This document shows positions 1 through 5,787 of a DNA stretch of 6,839 bases, in pieces. The position numbers and the translations under genes were made by a program. The stretch comes from Candidatus Roizmanbacteria bacterium. GTDB lineage: Bacteria > Patescibacteriota > Microgenomatia > UBA1406 > GWC2-37-13. The stretch is from assembly GCA_024653985.1 (NCBI GenBank), contig JANLIS010000029.1, positions 1-6,839 on the forward strand, read 5' to 3'. Each line of letters opens with the position of its first letter. Positions within the stretch are counted from its first letter, which is position 1. The notes under the pieces were generated by a model. That model saw only the letters and a program-made list of their open reading frames with translations. It was not told where the DNA came from and made no database searches.

Positions 1-624
1 GTCTTCATCCATCGTTCCTATCTCAACGAACATAAAAAATCTAGTTTTAAATCAAATGAACGACTAGAATTTTTAGGTGATAGCGTTTTATCACTCATAA
101 CTTCAGTTTATCTATTCAAAAACTATCCTGAATTAAAAGAGGGAGACTATACAGAGATAAAATCAGCAATAGTGAAAATGGAAAGCTTGGCTGAAGCATC
201 TAAAAAAATAGAGCTAAATAATTATCTTCTTCTTTCACGAGGCGAAGAAAAAGGTGCTGGCCGTACAAATAACAATATTATGGCAGATTGCTTTGAGGCG
301 CTTATTGCCGCAATATTTTTAGATAAGAACTTTGAGGTTGCCTACGCTTTTGTAGTCGATTTCCTTTTCAAGGATAAATTAGACTATCTATTAAAAAACA
401 ATCTTTATCTGTCTTCCAAAAGTAAATTGCAAGAAATAATACAAAGAAGATATAAAAAAACACCTATCTATAAAGTTCTTGAAGAAAAAGGTCCGGAACA
501 TAAGAGAATTTTTAAAATTGGAGTTTATTTTAATAATAAATTGCTTGGAGAAGGAACGGCGGCTTCAAAAAAAGAAGCAGAAGAAATAGCGGCAAAAGAA
601 GCGCTACAACAAACATTCAAATAG
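1..624 (+). CDS. rnc: Ribonuclease III, 5'-truncated by the window edge
   Basis: Double-strand-specific endoribonuclease that processes rRNA precursors and structured mRNAs in the cytoplasm. The frame is open from base 1 to the TAG at 622-624, giving 207 visible residues; the true start lies upstream of the window. The RNase III signature NERLEFLGDSVL is at visible residues 19-30, with the acidic metal-binding residues Glu20, Glu23 and Asp27. The second acidic pair is in ADCFEALIAAIFLD (Asp96, Glu99). The conserved GEEKGAGR stretch lies between them. A double-stranded RNA-binding domain covers about residues 139-207: it starts at SKSKLQE and ends in the lysine-rich helix KKEAEEIAAKEAL. A GTG at 172 and an ATG at 178 are internal codons, because the conserved signature lies upstream of them. 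Only roughly the first 10-30 residues appear to be missing. Identification is secure. Confidence 0.97.
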   Translation, partial: VFIHRSYLNEHKKSSFKSNERLEFLGDSVLSLITSVYLFKNYPELKEGDYTEIKSAIVKMESLAEASKKIELNNYLLLSRGEEKGAGRTNNNIMADCFEALIAAIFLDKNFEVAYAFVVDFLFKDKLDYLLKNNLYLSSKSKLQEIIQRRYKKTPIYKVLEEKGPEHKRIFKIGVYFNNKLLGEGTAASKKEAEEIAAKEALQQTFK

Positions 625-633
625 CAATAATGT

Positions 634-661
634 TGTCATCCCCGTCTACACGGGAATGACA
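634..661. repeat. Palindromic hairpin repeat between rnc and rpsP
   Basis: Near-perfect inverted repeat: arms 634-645 and 650-661 pair over 12 positions with one mismatch (C640/A655) around the 4-base loop CTAC. The arms read like the common dispersed palindrome containing GTCATTCCCG. It starts 9 bp after the rnc stop and could stabilise the rnc mRNA 3' end. No T-run follows directly (the nearest is at 685-690), so it is not a standard intrinsic terminator. Membership of a dispersed family is inferred from resemblance; only this copy is in the window. Confidence 0.7.
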
Positions 662-671
662 TATAAAATGT

Positions 672-701
672 GTGTCAAATTATATTTTTTAATGTTATAA
701 T
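672..701 (+). promoter_or_regulatory. Extended -10 promoter for rpsP
   Basis: A perfect TATAAT at 696-701 is preceded by TG at 693-694, giving an extended -10 (TGnTATAAT). A weak -35 match, GTGTCA at 672-677 (4 of 6), sits 18 bp upstream. Transcription would start near 708, leaving a leader of about 40 nt before the rpsP ATG. Spacing and motif quality make this the best promoter seen in the window, but it is a prediction. Confidence 0.65.
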
Positions 702-710
702 TTAACATTG

Positions 711-743
711 ATTAGAAATTAAAAATTAGTAATTGGAAATTTT
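711..743 (+). repeat. AT-rich leader repeat before rpsP
   Basis: The rpsP leader is built from ATTAGAAATT, ATTAGTAATT and similar units, and resembles the DNA immediately upstream of the pilin starts at 5655 and 6225 read on their own strand. There is no clear Shine-Dalgarno sequence before the ATG at 750; GGAAAT at 735-740 is the only purine stretch. It is probably a degenerate or partial member of the intergenic repeat seen at 5664-5781 and 6229-6348, though low complexity could also explain the likeness. Confidence 0.45.
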
Positions 744-749
744 GAATAT

Positions 750-989
750 ATGGCAGTAGCTTTGAAATTATATAAACAGGGGAAAAAAGGCAGTCCTTCT
801 TATAGGATCGTGGCTGTAAATAAACATTATAAGGCGGATGGAAAATATATTGAAGAAGTAGGCTTCTATGACCCAATGACAAATCCTGTAGTATTTACAG
901 TAAAGAAAGAACGCTTTGATTATTGGATGAAAGTAGGTGCACAAGTTTCCGAAGGCTTAAAGAAACTTCTTAAAAATCAAAAGGTGTAA
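750..989 (+). CDS. rpsP: 30S ribosomal protein S16
   Basis: Small-subunit ribosomal protein that binds 16S rRNA and helps assemble the 30S body. The 79-residue length is normal for bacterial S16. The N-terminal pattern MAVALKLYKQGKKGSPSYRI matches the family consensus (MAV-L+L-R-G-KK-P-YRIV), followed by DGKYIEEVGFYDP (residues 30-42) and the C-terminal GAQVSEGLKKLLK (about 63-75), equivalent to the family's GAQPT-x-V-x-x-LL segment. The start at 750 gives the expected N-terminus and follows a predicted promoter at 672-701. The usual S16 neighbours (ffh, rimM, trmD, rplS) are not seen here; it lies downstream of rnc and convergent with pilO, only 3 bp from the pilO stop. Confidence 0.97.
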   Translation: MAVALKLYKQGKKGSPSYRIVAVNKHYKADGKYIEEVGFYDPMTNPVVFTVKKERFDYWMKVGAQVSEGLKKLLKNQKV

Positions 990-992
990 TTC

Positions 993-1682
993 TTAGAATG
1001 GATCTGCTTTCTTTGGATAATCCAAAGTGGAAGATCCAGACGCAACATCGTTACTTTCAAAACTGAAATTAGTTTTATTTTTTAAATCTTCAAGTTCTTT
1101 GTAGGTGCTACTTTTAACAGACATCTCAAGATTATTGGCAGCAGTTGTCTTTTTATTGTAGAACGTCAGATTAATTATGATAGAGCCTGAAAAATTTGGA
1201 TCAAGTTGAACTCTATCAGAGGTTATCAGACGTCCTCCGGAAAAATTATAATCTTTCAAAAAATTTATTAACGACTGACTGTCACCGACACCGGTTACTT
1301 TGATTCTCAACTTATCCGTGGTTGAGGCCTTGACATTAACTGAATAGCTGGTAATTATAAAATTGGTTTTTTTTGAAAGTTGCTCCAAGGCATAAATTAC
1401 TGAAAAATAATCCTCCACATCCGGAATTAGCGTATTCAAAAATTTGACGTCTTCATCAAGTTTTTCAGATTCGGGAACTGTACTGTTCATAAGGGTTACT
1501 TTATTCATTAGTTCAATATTCTCTGTTTCTAGAGTGGTAACCTTTCTTTTGTAATTGGCTATTTCGGTGAAGCCCGTTTTTATAGTAATTATTATCAATA
1601 TAAAAATGAATATATTACCGATAATATAGTAGATATTTTCTTTTAAAAGTCTTTTTATAAATGGTTTTATCTTAGTTTTCAT
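993..1682 (-). CDS. pilO: PilO-like type IV pilus inner-membrane protein
   Basis: Component of the inner-membrane alignment complex that links the pilus assembly platform to PilM and PilN. The protein has a short basic cytoplasmic tail (residues 1-17), one membrane helix at about 18-36, a coiled-coil-like stretch at about 40-85, and a PilO-type ferredoxin-like domain at about 86-175 that contains LIPDVEDYFSVIYALEQLSKKTNF. The last 45 or so residues are polar and low in complexity (Ser, Asn, Lys) with no family match I recognise. The start codon overlaps the end of pilN by 11 bp, suggesting translational coupling. It is the last gene of the pilus cluster; no PilP or secretin gene follows, since the next gene is rpsP on the opposite strand. 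Sequence identity to PilO is low, so the call rests on architecture, the domain pattern and position after pilN. Confidence 0.82.
   Translation of the reverse strand: MKTKIKPFIKRLLKENIYYIIGNIFIFILIIITIKTGFTEIANYKRKVTTLETENIELMNKVTLMNSTVPESEKLDEDVKFLNTLIPDVEDYFSVIYALEQLSKKTNFIITSYSVNVKASTTDKLRIKVTGVGDSQSLINFLKDYNFSGGRLITSDRVQLDPNFSGSIIINLTFYNKKTTAANNLEMSVKSSTYKELEDLKNKTNFSFESNDVASGSSTLDYPKKADPF
1000..1037. other. Hairpin at the rpsP/pilO convergent junction
   Basis: Two nested perfect stems: outer 1000-1005 with 1032-1037 (GGATCT/AGATCC), inner 1011-1017 with 1021-1027 (CTTTGGA/TCCAAAG, loop TAA), separated by a 5/4 internal loop. It begins 11 bp after the rpsP stop and lies inside the last codons of pilO. 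It could fold at the 3' end of the rpsP transcript, but no T-run follows, so it does not qualify as an intrinsic terminator. Confidence 0.4.
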
Positions 1683-2262
1683 TATTTTTTTCTACTTTAA
1701 TAGGAATAAATTTACCAACGAAGCTTAATTCATAGTTTTCATTTTGTTTATTACTACCCGCGATAACCAAGTTTTTTAAGGAAATGCTTTCAAAATTATT
1801 TAAAAATTGTTCAGATTCGGCAAATTTCAAGAAATTCATCATCTTTTCAAAAACAGTAAAATTAATTATAAAAGTCGTGTTTCGGGACTTGTCAACTTCG
1901 AGTGATTTTAATTTTGCCGATTCGCTGCTATTTTTAATAGAATCAGAAAGTATCTCAAAATATGTCGCAGAAGATGCATCGTCCTTCAAATATTTTTTTA
2001 GATCGGAATATTTTTTTTCGATATAATTTATTTTTGCTTCATCTCTGTTTCTCTCTGTTAATAACTGCAGGTAGGTCTTTTTTTCCATGTTCATTTTTTC
2101 GTAGGTATTGAATCTATTTCTTAAAATGATGTAAAAAGAAATAAATATAATCGTCAAAATTCCTGTCAAAACTGCTGCACTTAATTTAAAACGCTCAAAA
2201 ATATTTTCATATTTTTGATAGTCCTCCCGATTGATAAGTAGATTGATTCTGTTTTTTTTCAT
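1672..2262 (-). CDS. pilN: PilN-like type IV pilus inner-membrane protein
   Basis: Bitopic inner-membrane partner of PilM and PilO. The N-terminus MKKNRINLLINRE carries the INLL motif by which PilN tails bind PilM; the usual INLLP form has lost its proline here. One membrane helix lies at about residues 29-48, followed by a charged coiled-coil region (about 52-95) and a small alpha/beta domain to residue 190. The total of 196 residues is typical for the family. The gene starts 5 bp after the pilM stop and overlaps the pilO start by 11 bp, so the three genes are probably co-transcribed. No Shine-Dalgarno sequence is evident; the start was chosen because it yields the expected basic cytoplasmic tail with the PilM-binding motif. 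Identification comes from this motif, topology and gene order. Confidence 0.87.
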   Translation of the reverse strand: MKKNRINLLINREDYQKYENIFERFKLSAAVLTGILTIIFISFYIILRNRFNTYEKMNMEKKTYLQLLTERNRDEAKINYIEKKYSDLKKYLKDDASSATYFEILSDSIKNSSESAKLKSLEVDKSRNTTFIINFTVFEKMMNFLKFAESEQFLNNFESISLKNLVIAGSNKQNENYELSFVGKFIPIKVEKNNEN

Positions 2263-2267
2263 AAAAA

Positions 2268-3293
2268 TTATCTAAGGTTTCCGCCTATGCCAGGTATGAA
2301 TACAGACAGATCATTCTTGTAAGTTTCAACTAGCTGCGATTTTTTGATTATAGGATAAGGGCTAAAGATGCTAACTGGAAAAGGCAATTCCTTACCAAGG
2401 CTTGTTACCAAAGATGGGAACTGAAATATTTTGTTTGTAAATATGATCGATGCGGGTGCATATTTTGAGGAGAAATTTTTTAATTCATTAGCAAATTCTT
2501 TAACTAACGGATCAACTATCTTTTCTATAGGGTACGGTGACGGGTTTTTTTGATCATAACTTTTTAAAATCGCTTCAGTTTTTTTTATATCGGTGTCGGT
2601 ATTAACTTGAGCTTCTTTCAAAAATAAGTTATAACCAATAGAAATATGATGACTTTCCTTGACGATCAAGGGATCTGATGAAAAATAAGCTAGAGAACTG
2701 GAAGTGGTGTCAAAATTAACAACAATAAGTCCTTTGTCAGGGCTTACTTTATATTGAGATGCAATGTTTTTACTAAAAGTATTGATAAATCTGCCATTAC
2801 TGCTCAGTTCATTTTCAATTGATTCCGGGTTAAGACCAGCCAATTCAGCAGTTGTTTGTATTCTCTCAATAATCTTTTTTGGGGCGGCCACAATCAATAA
2901 TAAAACTTTTTTTTCTTTATGGTTCTCTTCTATTACTTCAATATCAATATTTGTTTCTTCTATAGGCATCGGAATAAATTGATCTGCTTGATACTTTATA
3001 GCAGTAATCAGCTCTTTTTCGTTAAGCAAAGGCATTGATATAATTTGATTGTATGTAAGCGAGTCCGGAATGATCAAATTAACATTTTTTTTGGTGATAT
3101 TAAGGGTTTCAATTAGCTTTTTGATCTGAGTTACTTCAGACTCAGCAACCTTTTCCAAATTGCTGGTATAAAAAAACTCTGGTGTTTCAATTTTTCCAAG
3201 TGCGGTTACATCAACAAGCTCACCAACCAACGTCGATTCAACGACTTTTGTAAATTTTTCATCAACATCTAAGCTGAATATATTATCAGACAT
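2268..3293 (-). CDS. pilM: PilM-like actin-fold protein with eroded nucleotide loops
   Basis: Cytoplasmic actin-like protein that binds the PilN tail at the base of the pilus machine. The 341 residues match the usual length. The most diagnostic part is residues 75-112, IPDSLTYNQIISMPLLNEKE followed by LITAIKYQADQFIPMPIEE, equivalent to the PilM pattern P-x-EL-x-AV-x-x-EA-x-x-YIP. The end, FIPGIGGNLR, corresponds to the family's terminal A-x-GLALR. The three nucleotide-contacting loops look degraded. Phosphate loop 1 reads LDVDEKFTKVVE (8-19) rather than the usual D-I-G-S/T-S form. Loop 2 reads VNFDTTSSS (192-200) rather than D-I-G. The adenosine loop reads FTNKIFQFP (285-293) without the GG pair. 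This is read by eye against the family pattern. The gene is first of the pilMNO trio, 44 bp after the last pilin gene. Confidence 0.9.
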   Translation of the reverse strand: MSDNIFSLDVDEKFTKVVESTLVGELVDVTALGKIETPEFFYTSNLEKVAESEVTQIKKLIETLNITKKNVNLIIPDSLTYNQIISMPLLNEKELITAIKYQADQFIPMPIEETNIDIEVIEENHKEKKVLLLIVAAPKKIIERIQTTAELAGLNPESIENELSSNGRFINTFSKNIASQYKVSPDKGLIVVNFDTTSSSLAYFSSDPLIVKESHHISIGYNLFLKEAQVNTDTDIKKTEAILKSYDQKNPSPYPIEKIVDPLVKEFANELKNFSSKYAPASIIFTNKIFQFPSLVTSLGKELPFPVSIFSPYPIIKKSQLVETYKNDLSVFIPGIGGNLR

Positions 3294-3305
3294 AAATTCA
3301 ATATA

Positions 3306-3332
3306 AAGTATTTTGCTTTAAGTATCAAGTAT
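3306..3332. repeat. AAGTAT motif cluster upstream of pilM
   Basis: The 44-bp gap between the last pilin gene and pilM holds three copies of AAGTAT (3306-3311, 3320-3325, 3327-3332; ATACTT on the coding strand), spaced 14 and 7 bp apart. No Shine-Dalgarno sequence or convincing promoter is visible in the gap. This may be a remnant of an AT-rich intergenic repeat or chance in low-complexity DNA. Confidence 0.4.
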
Positions 3333-3337
3333 TAATT

Positions 3338-3907
3338 CTAGTAGTTTCTTAGCTTGATCTTAGTCTGATAGTGAAGTGACGAAGTTTCCTCAGGCCTTGT
3401 TTGACTGCATGCAACATCATTACAAAACTCAATATCAAAGCTAAGAGCGACCGAAGGCTGCGAATATTGAAATGTTCTTGAACAAGACATGGAAAATCCG
3501 GTTATACGGGTCTTTGATGAAGTTAAATTGATAGATGCTAGGCCGGCTGAACTAGACGCAATAGACGTTCCATTAATTAAATATCCAAACCAAAGGCCAT
3601 CCTTATCTAAAAAATAAAGATTGGAGTTGGATGAATATGAACTTGAATCAGTATTACATTCTTTATTACTGGCATCGGGAGGGATCGGTGAATTGCTACT
3701 CAAAATCATAACTGCGTCATTTTTTACTGTATTTTCAATCAAACTTATCACATAATCTCCCTCCTTCTTTGTAGTGTTCAAGCGGTAAATTTTTGTTTGT
3801 TGTTGAAGTAACACAAAAAAAATTGAAAAAATAACCGGGAGAGTCAGCCCAAGCACTGCGACGACTACAATTGTTTCGATAAGTGTAAAAGCTTTATTAT
3901 TTTTCAT
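3338..3907 (-). CDS. Minor prepilin, PilW/GspJ-like
   Basis: Prepilin with a class III (type IV) signal: MKNNKA followed by FTLIE, with cleavage predicted after Ala6. Ala at -1 is less usual than Gly. Glu5 of the mature protein is present and the hydrophobic helix runs to about residue 34. After it comes LLQQQTKIYRLNTTKKEGDY and an ISLIENTVK helix, the pattern of PilW/GspJ-type minor pilins, which carry a large globular domain. At 189 residues it is the longest pilin here, and it ends in the QTKIKLRN motif common at the C-terminus of this group. Four cysteines (84, 142, 162, 167) could form two disulfides. It starts 1 bp after the stop of the PilV-like gene. Its expected role is as part of a tip or priming complex with the two preceding gene products. 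The subfamily is inferred from sequence pattern and gene order. Confidence 0.82.
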   Translation of the reverse strand: MKNNKAFTLIETIVVVAVLGLTLPVIFSIFFVLLQQQTKIYRLNTTKKEGDYVISLIENTVKNDAVMILSSNSPIPPDASNKECNTDSSSYSSNSNLYFLDKDGLWFGYLINGTSIASSSAGLASINLTSSKTRITGFSMSCSRTFQYSQPSVALSFDIEFCNDVACSQTRPEETSSLHYQTKIKLRNY

Positions 3908-3908
3908 T

Positions 3909-4382
3909 CTATTCCCATAAATTTGAAACGGACTTTAAAACAATTTTTTGTTCAACGCTATTTTCAAGCCAACTAACTGTTATATCGGTTGAAATTCTGT
4001 CAACAGGATTGCCGGAATTAATTATAAGCAGATTTCTTTTAAAAATGTTTGGAGGACCCAAAGCATAGCTTCCATTACAATCAGTTTTATCATTCCAATC
4101 AAGAGAATTTAGACAATAGGTTGTCCCCAACCCACCGGAATCATCGTGTGCTGTAAACAATTGCCAATCATCTTCTTTTTCTTGCTTTACCCACTCTATT
4201 CCTTCTTCTGCATACCGCGTTGCCAAAATACGGTACTCTTGAATTTTTGAACTTTTTAAACTAAAGACAGTTATTGTTACAGCAGTAATAAAAAATAGTG
4301 AAATTATTGTAACAAAGACCAATACTTCAATAAGAGAAAACCCCACTTCGCTTAAGCTTCGAGGGGCGAGTGCTTTTTTCAT
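3909..4382 (-). CDS. Minor prepilin, PilV/GspI-like
   Basis: Prepilin of 157 residues with a longer leader (14 residues, MKKALAPRSLSEVG) cleaved before FSLIE; Glu5 is present. The membrane helix covers about residues 15-42. It is followed by YRILATRYAEEGIEWVKQEK, which resembles the A-x-x-LA-x-x-x-EG/E stretch characteristic of PilV/GspI proteins. The C-terminal part contains DITVSWLEN and ends KSVSNLWE, again like PilV-type pilins (V-x-W...L-x-NW). Two cysteines (90, 102) could pair. It lies 14 bp after the FimT/GspH-like gene and 1 bp before the PilW-like gene, which fits the common H-I-J minor pilin order. No clear Shine-Dalgarno sequence is seen; the ATG at 4382 gives a basic leader ending in Gly, so it was kept. 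Confidence 0.83.
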   Translation of the reverse strand: MKKALAPRSLSEVGFSLIEVLVFVTIISLFFITAVTITVFSLKSSKIQEYRILATRYAEEGIEWVKQEKEDDWQLFTAHDDSGGLGTTYCLNSLDWNDKTDCNGSYALGPPNIFKRNLLIINSGNPVDRISTDITVSWLENSVEQKIVLKSVSNLWE

Positions 4383-4396
4383 AAAAGATGGTCAAG

Positions 4397-4879
4397 CTAA
4401 CAAGAAATAAGCGTTTCATTCAATTCAATCACGCCGATCGGTGAAATGGAAATATCAATACATTTATTAATTACAGAATTTCTTAATCTGATTGTGTTAC
4501 CTACAAAATTCGGATAGATCATTAATGGGGTAAAATTATAATTCCCTATTCCTGAAGAAAAAGCTACCCCACTACTTAAATTGTATTCTTGGACGCTTGT
4601 ACAGCTTCCTGAGCAGCAAAAATTTAGAGAATAGGCAGTTCCCCCGACAACTGTTGTTCTATAACCTGTAAAATCAGAACAGTTTTTATCATAAAGATCA
4701 CCTGAAAGAGCTTTCTTTTTGGCTAGTTCGAAAACATCAACTAGTTTCTTGGCGTCGTTCTTAAGCTTTAATTGGCTACCGTAATCATTATATCTTGGCA
4801 AAGTAATCCCTAAAAAAAGTAAGGCAATGGAAATAACCACTATAAACTCAATTAGGGTAAAGCCTCTATTTTTGTCCAT
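4397..4879 (-). CDS. Minor prepilin, FimT/GspH-like
   Basis: Prepilin of 160 residues: leader MDKNRG, cleavage before FTLIE, Glu5 present, hydrophobic helix to about residue 28. The segment AKKLVDVFELAKKKALSGD (43-61) matches the FimT/GspH pattern of a helix with L-x-x-A-x-x-x-A. Near the C-terminus CIDISISPIGVIEL resembles the I-x-V-S-x-x-G-x-V ending of GspH-fold pilins. Six cysteines (67, 88, 89, 93, 140, 160) include an adjacent pair and one at the last residue. The start overlaps the end of the preceding pilin gene by 14 bp. This favours the 4879 start, which also gives an exact six-residue leader. Likely the first of three minor pilins forming a tip or priming complex. Confidence 0.85.
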   Translation of the reverse strand: MDKNRGFTLIEFIVVISIALLFLGITLPRYNDYGSQLKLKNDAKKLVDVFELAKKKALSGDLYDKNCSDFTGYRTTVVGGTAYSLNFCCSGSCTSVQEYNLSSGVAFSSGIGNYNFTPLMIYPNFVGNTIRLRNSVINKCIDISISPIGVIELNETLISC

Positions 4880-5267
4880 AAGGTCCTAAACAATAATTAC
4901 AGTTTCCGCCGCATTGAGCGGCAACGCAGGTAGTAACACCATTTTCGAGATATGCGCCTAAGGTATAGTCGGAAGCTGTTGCGGTGTAATAATAGGTATA
5001 TGTTGGGTTTTTTGGGTCGGTTGGAACGGTTTGAATATAAACGGTTGGTGCAGTCAGTTGAGATAGACCAGTTGTCGGATAGGTATCGTTGTTGGATCTA
5101 TAAATTTCCAAAGCGGCACTTATCTGCCCGAGATCAGCTTTTCTTCTAACATCACGCGACTGTTTTAAAAACACTGAATAACTGATTACACCCACTGCGG
5201 TTAAAAGTACCATGATCGTCGCAACAACTAATATTTCGATCAATGTAAACCCACTTTTATTTTTCAT
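4866..5267 (-). CDS. GspG-like type IV prepilin (third of three paralogs)
   Basis: Prepilin of 133 residues with leader MKNKSG cleaved before FTLIE. Glu5 is present and the N-terminal helix continues through FLKQSRDVRRKADLGQISAA, the R-D-x-x-R-x-x-DL motif shared with the two upstream pilins. The globular part contains YPTT (63-66) and VPTDPKNPTYTYYYT (81-95), as in GspG/PilA-type major pilins. The C-terminus is cysteine-rich (114, 119, 123, 126) and ends YCLGPYGQK; the closely spaced cysteines suggest two disulfides. The frame is open 15 codons further up, to an ATG at 5312, but that would overlap the upstream gene by 44 bp and bury the signal. The ATG at 5267 lies 1 bp after the upstream stop and gives a normal leader. 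Candidate major pilin subunit. Confidence 0.87.
   Translation of the reverse strand: MKNKSGFTLIEILVVATIMVLLTAVGVISYSVFLKQSRDVRRKADLGQISAALEIYRSNNDTYPTTGLSQLTAPTVYIQTVPTDPKNPTYTYYYTATASDYTLGAYLENGVTTCVAAQCGGNCNYCLGPYGQK
4884..4887 (-). promoter_or_regulatory. Shine-Dalgarno-like AGGA for the FimT/GspH-like gene
   Basis: AGGA on the coding strand ends 4 nt before the ATG at 4879 and lies inside the end of the upstream pilin gene. Spacing is short but usable. It is worth marking because most starts in this cluster have no visible ribosome-binding motif; here it supports the overlapping start. Confidence 0.35.
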
Positions 5268-5268
5268 A

Positions 5269-5655
5269 TTATTGTTGGCTTCTGACAGAAAAATCTGTTG
5301 TAGAAGATTCAATGTCAGCGGTAATTACATAATCGGTTGTTGTACTTGAGGTGACAGTATATCTATAAGTCCCTGAATCAATAGGGTCGGTCAAAGTAAA
5401 AGTAATACTTGTGTTTGGCGCAGGACAGGTTGCTGTAATTGTTCCTGGGCTGCCTGAAATTATTGGGTACTGAAAACTATTTACTGAATAGCATTGCTCT
5501 AGGGTTTGTTGAGCTGACTTCAGATCACCTTGCCTTTTAGCGTCACGTGCTTTTTTTTGAACTGTTGAATAAGAGGCAAACCCTAAACTCACTAATATTG
5601 CAATGATGCCGATGACAACGAGCATCTCCAGAAGAGTAAAGCCTTTTTTAATCAT
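5269..5655 (-). CDS. GspG-like type IV prepilin (second of three paralogs)
   Basis: Prepilin of 128 residues with the short leader MIKKG, cleaved before FTLLE; Glu5 is present. The hydrophobic segment spans about residues 6-28 and is followed by VQKKARDAKRQGDLKSAQQ, the same ARD-x-x-R-x-x-DL helix as in its neighbours. The variable domain is rich in Thr and Ser, has YP at 63-64, and ends in a beta-rich stretch (TYRYTVTSSTTTDYVITAD). Two cysteines (55, 77) could form one disulfide, fewer than in the flanking paralogs. The next pilin gene starts 1 bp after its stop. The leader upstream of its ATG is the AT-rich repeat at 5664-5781. It could be a major or accessory pilin; sequence alone does not decide. 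Confidence 0.86.
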   Translation of the reverse strand: MIKKGFTLLEMLVVIGIIAILVSLGFASYSTVQKKARDAKRQGDLKSAQQTLEQCYSVNSFQYPIISGSPGTITATCPAPNTSITFTLTDPIDSGTYRYTVTSSTTTDYVITADIESSTTDFSVRSQQ

Positions 5656-5663
5656 TTTAAAAT

Positions 5664-5781
5664 TTTCTAATTACTAATTTCTAATTAATCTAATAAATAA
5701 CCAAAACCCAATTCCCCAATTGATAATTGTGGCTTGGATATTATTTAGAAATTAGGTAAATTAGATCAATTAGGTTAATTT
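5664..5781. repeat. AT-rich intergenic repeat, copy 1
   Basis: Fills the gap between the first and second pilin genes. A 49-bp core (5707-5755) matches copy 2 (6274-6322) at 44 of 49 positions by eye. The left arm (TTTCTAATTACTAATTTCTA) is roughly complementary to the right arm, making an imperfect palindrome, and a small CAATT-CCCC-AATTG hairpin sits in the core. The right end (5750-5781) is a 9-bp tandem array: AATTAGGTA, AATTAGATC, AATTAGGTT, then AATTT. On the coding strand the left arm ends about 8 bp before the pilin ATG at 5655. No convincing -35/-10 pair is seen in it. Confidence 0.75.
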
Positions 5782-5787
5782 ATAATC

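Noticed and set aside
634..690. Hairpin plus T-run as an intrinsic terminator of rnc
   Set aside because: The T-run at 685-690 is 23 bases past the hairpin, too far for Rho-independent termination.
945..970. Inverted repeat AAGTTTC/GAAACTT near the end of rpsP as a terminator
   Set aside because: It lies inside the S16 coding sequence, has a 12-base loop and no T-run on either strand.
1784..2026. 80-codon open frame on the + strand
   Set aside because: It lies fully antisense to the pilN gene, has no recognisable domain or start signal, and is explained as a shadow of that gene.
2764..2982. 72-codon open frame on the + strand with a hydrophobic product
   Set aside because: It is antisense to the conserved PilM coding region and the hydrophobicity is a by-product of the opposite strand's codons.
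4952..5149. 65-codon open frame on the + strand
   Set aside because: It is antisense to the third GspG-like pilin gene, with an arginine-rich product unlike any family I know.
5268..5312. Upstream ATG at 5312 as start of the third GspG-like pilin
   Set aside because: It would overlap the preceding pilin gene by 44 bp and put 15 extra residues before a standard prepilin leader; the ATG at 5267 is the better start.
5656..5787. Sigma-70 promoter in the gap before the second pilin gene
   Set aside because: TATAAT occurs at 5781-5786 only on the + strand, facing away from the gene's direction, and no acceptable -35/-10 pair was found on the - strand.
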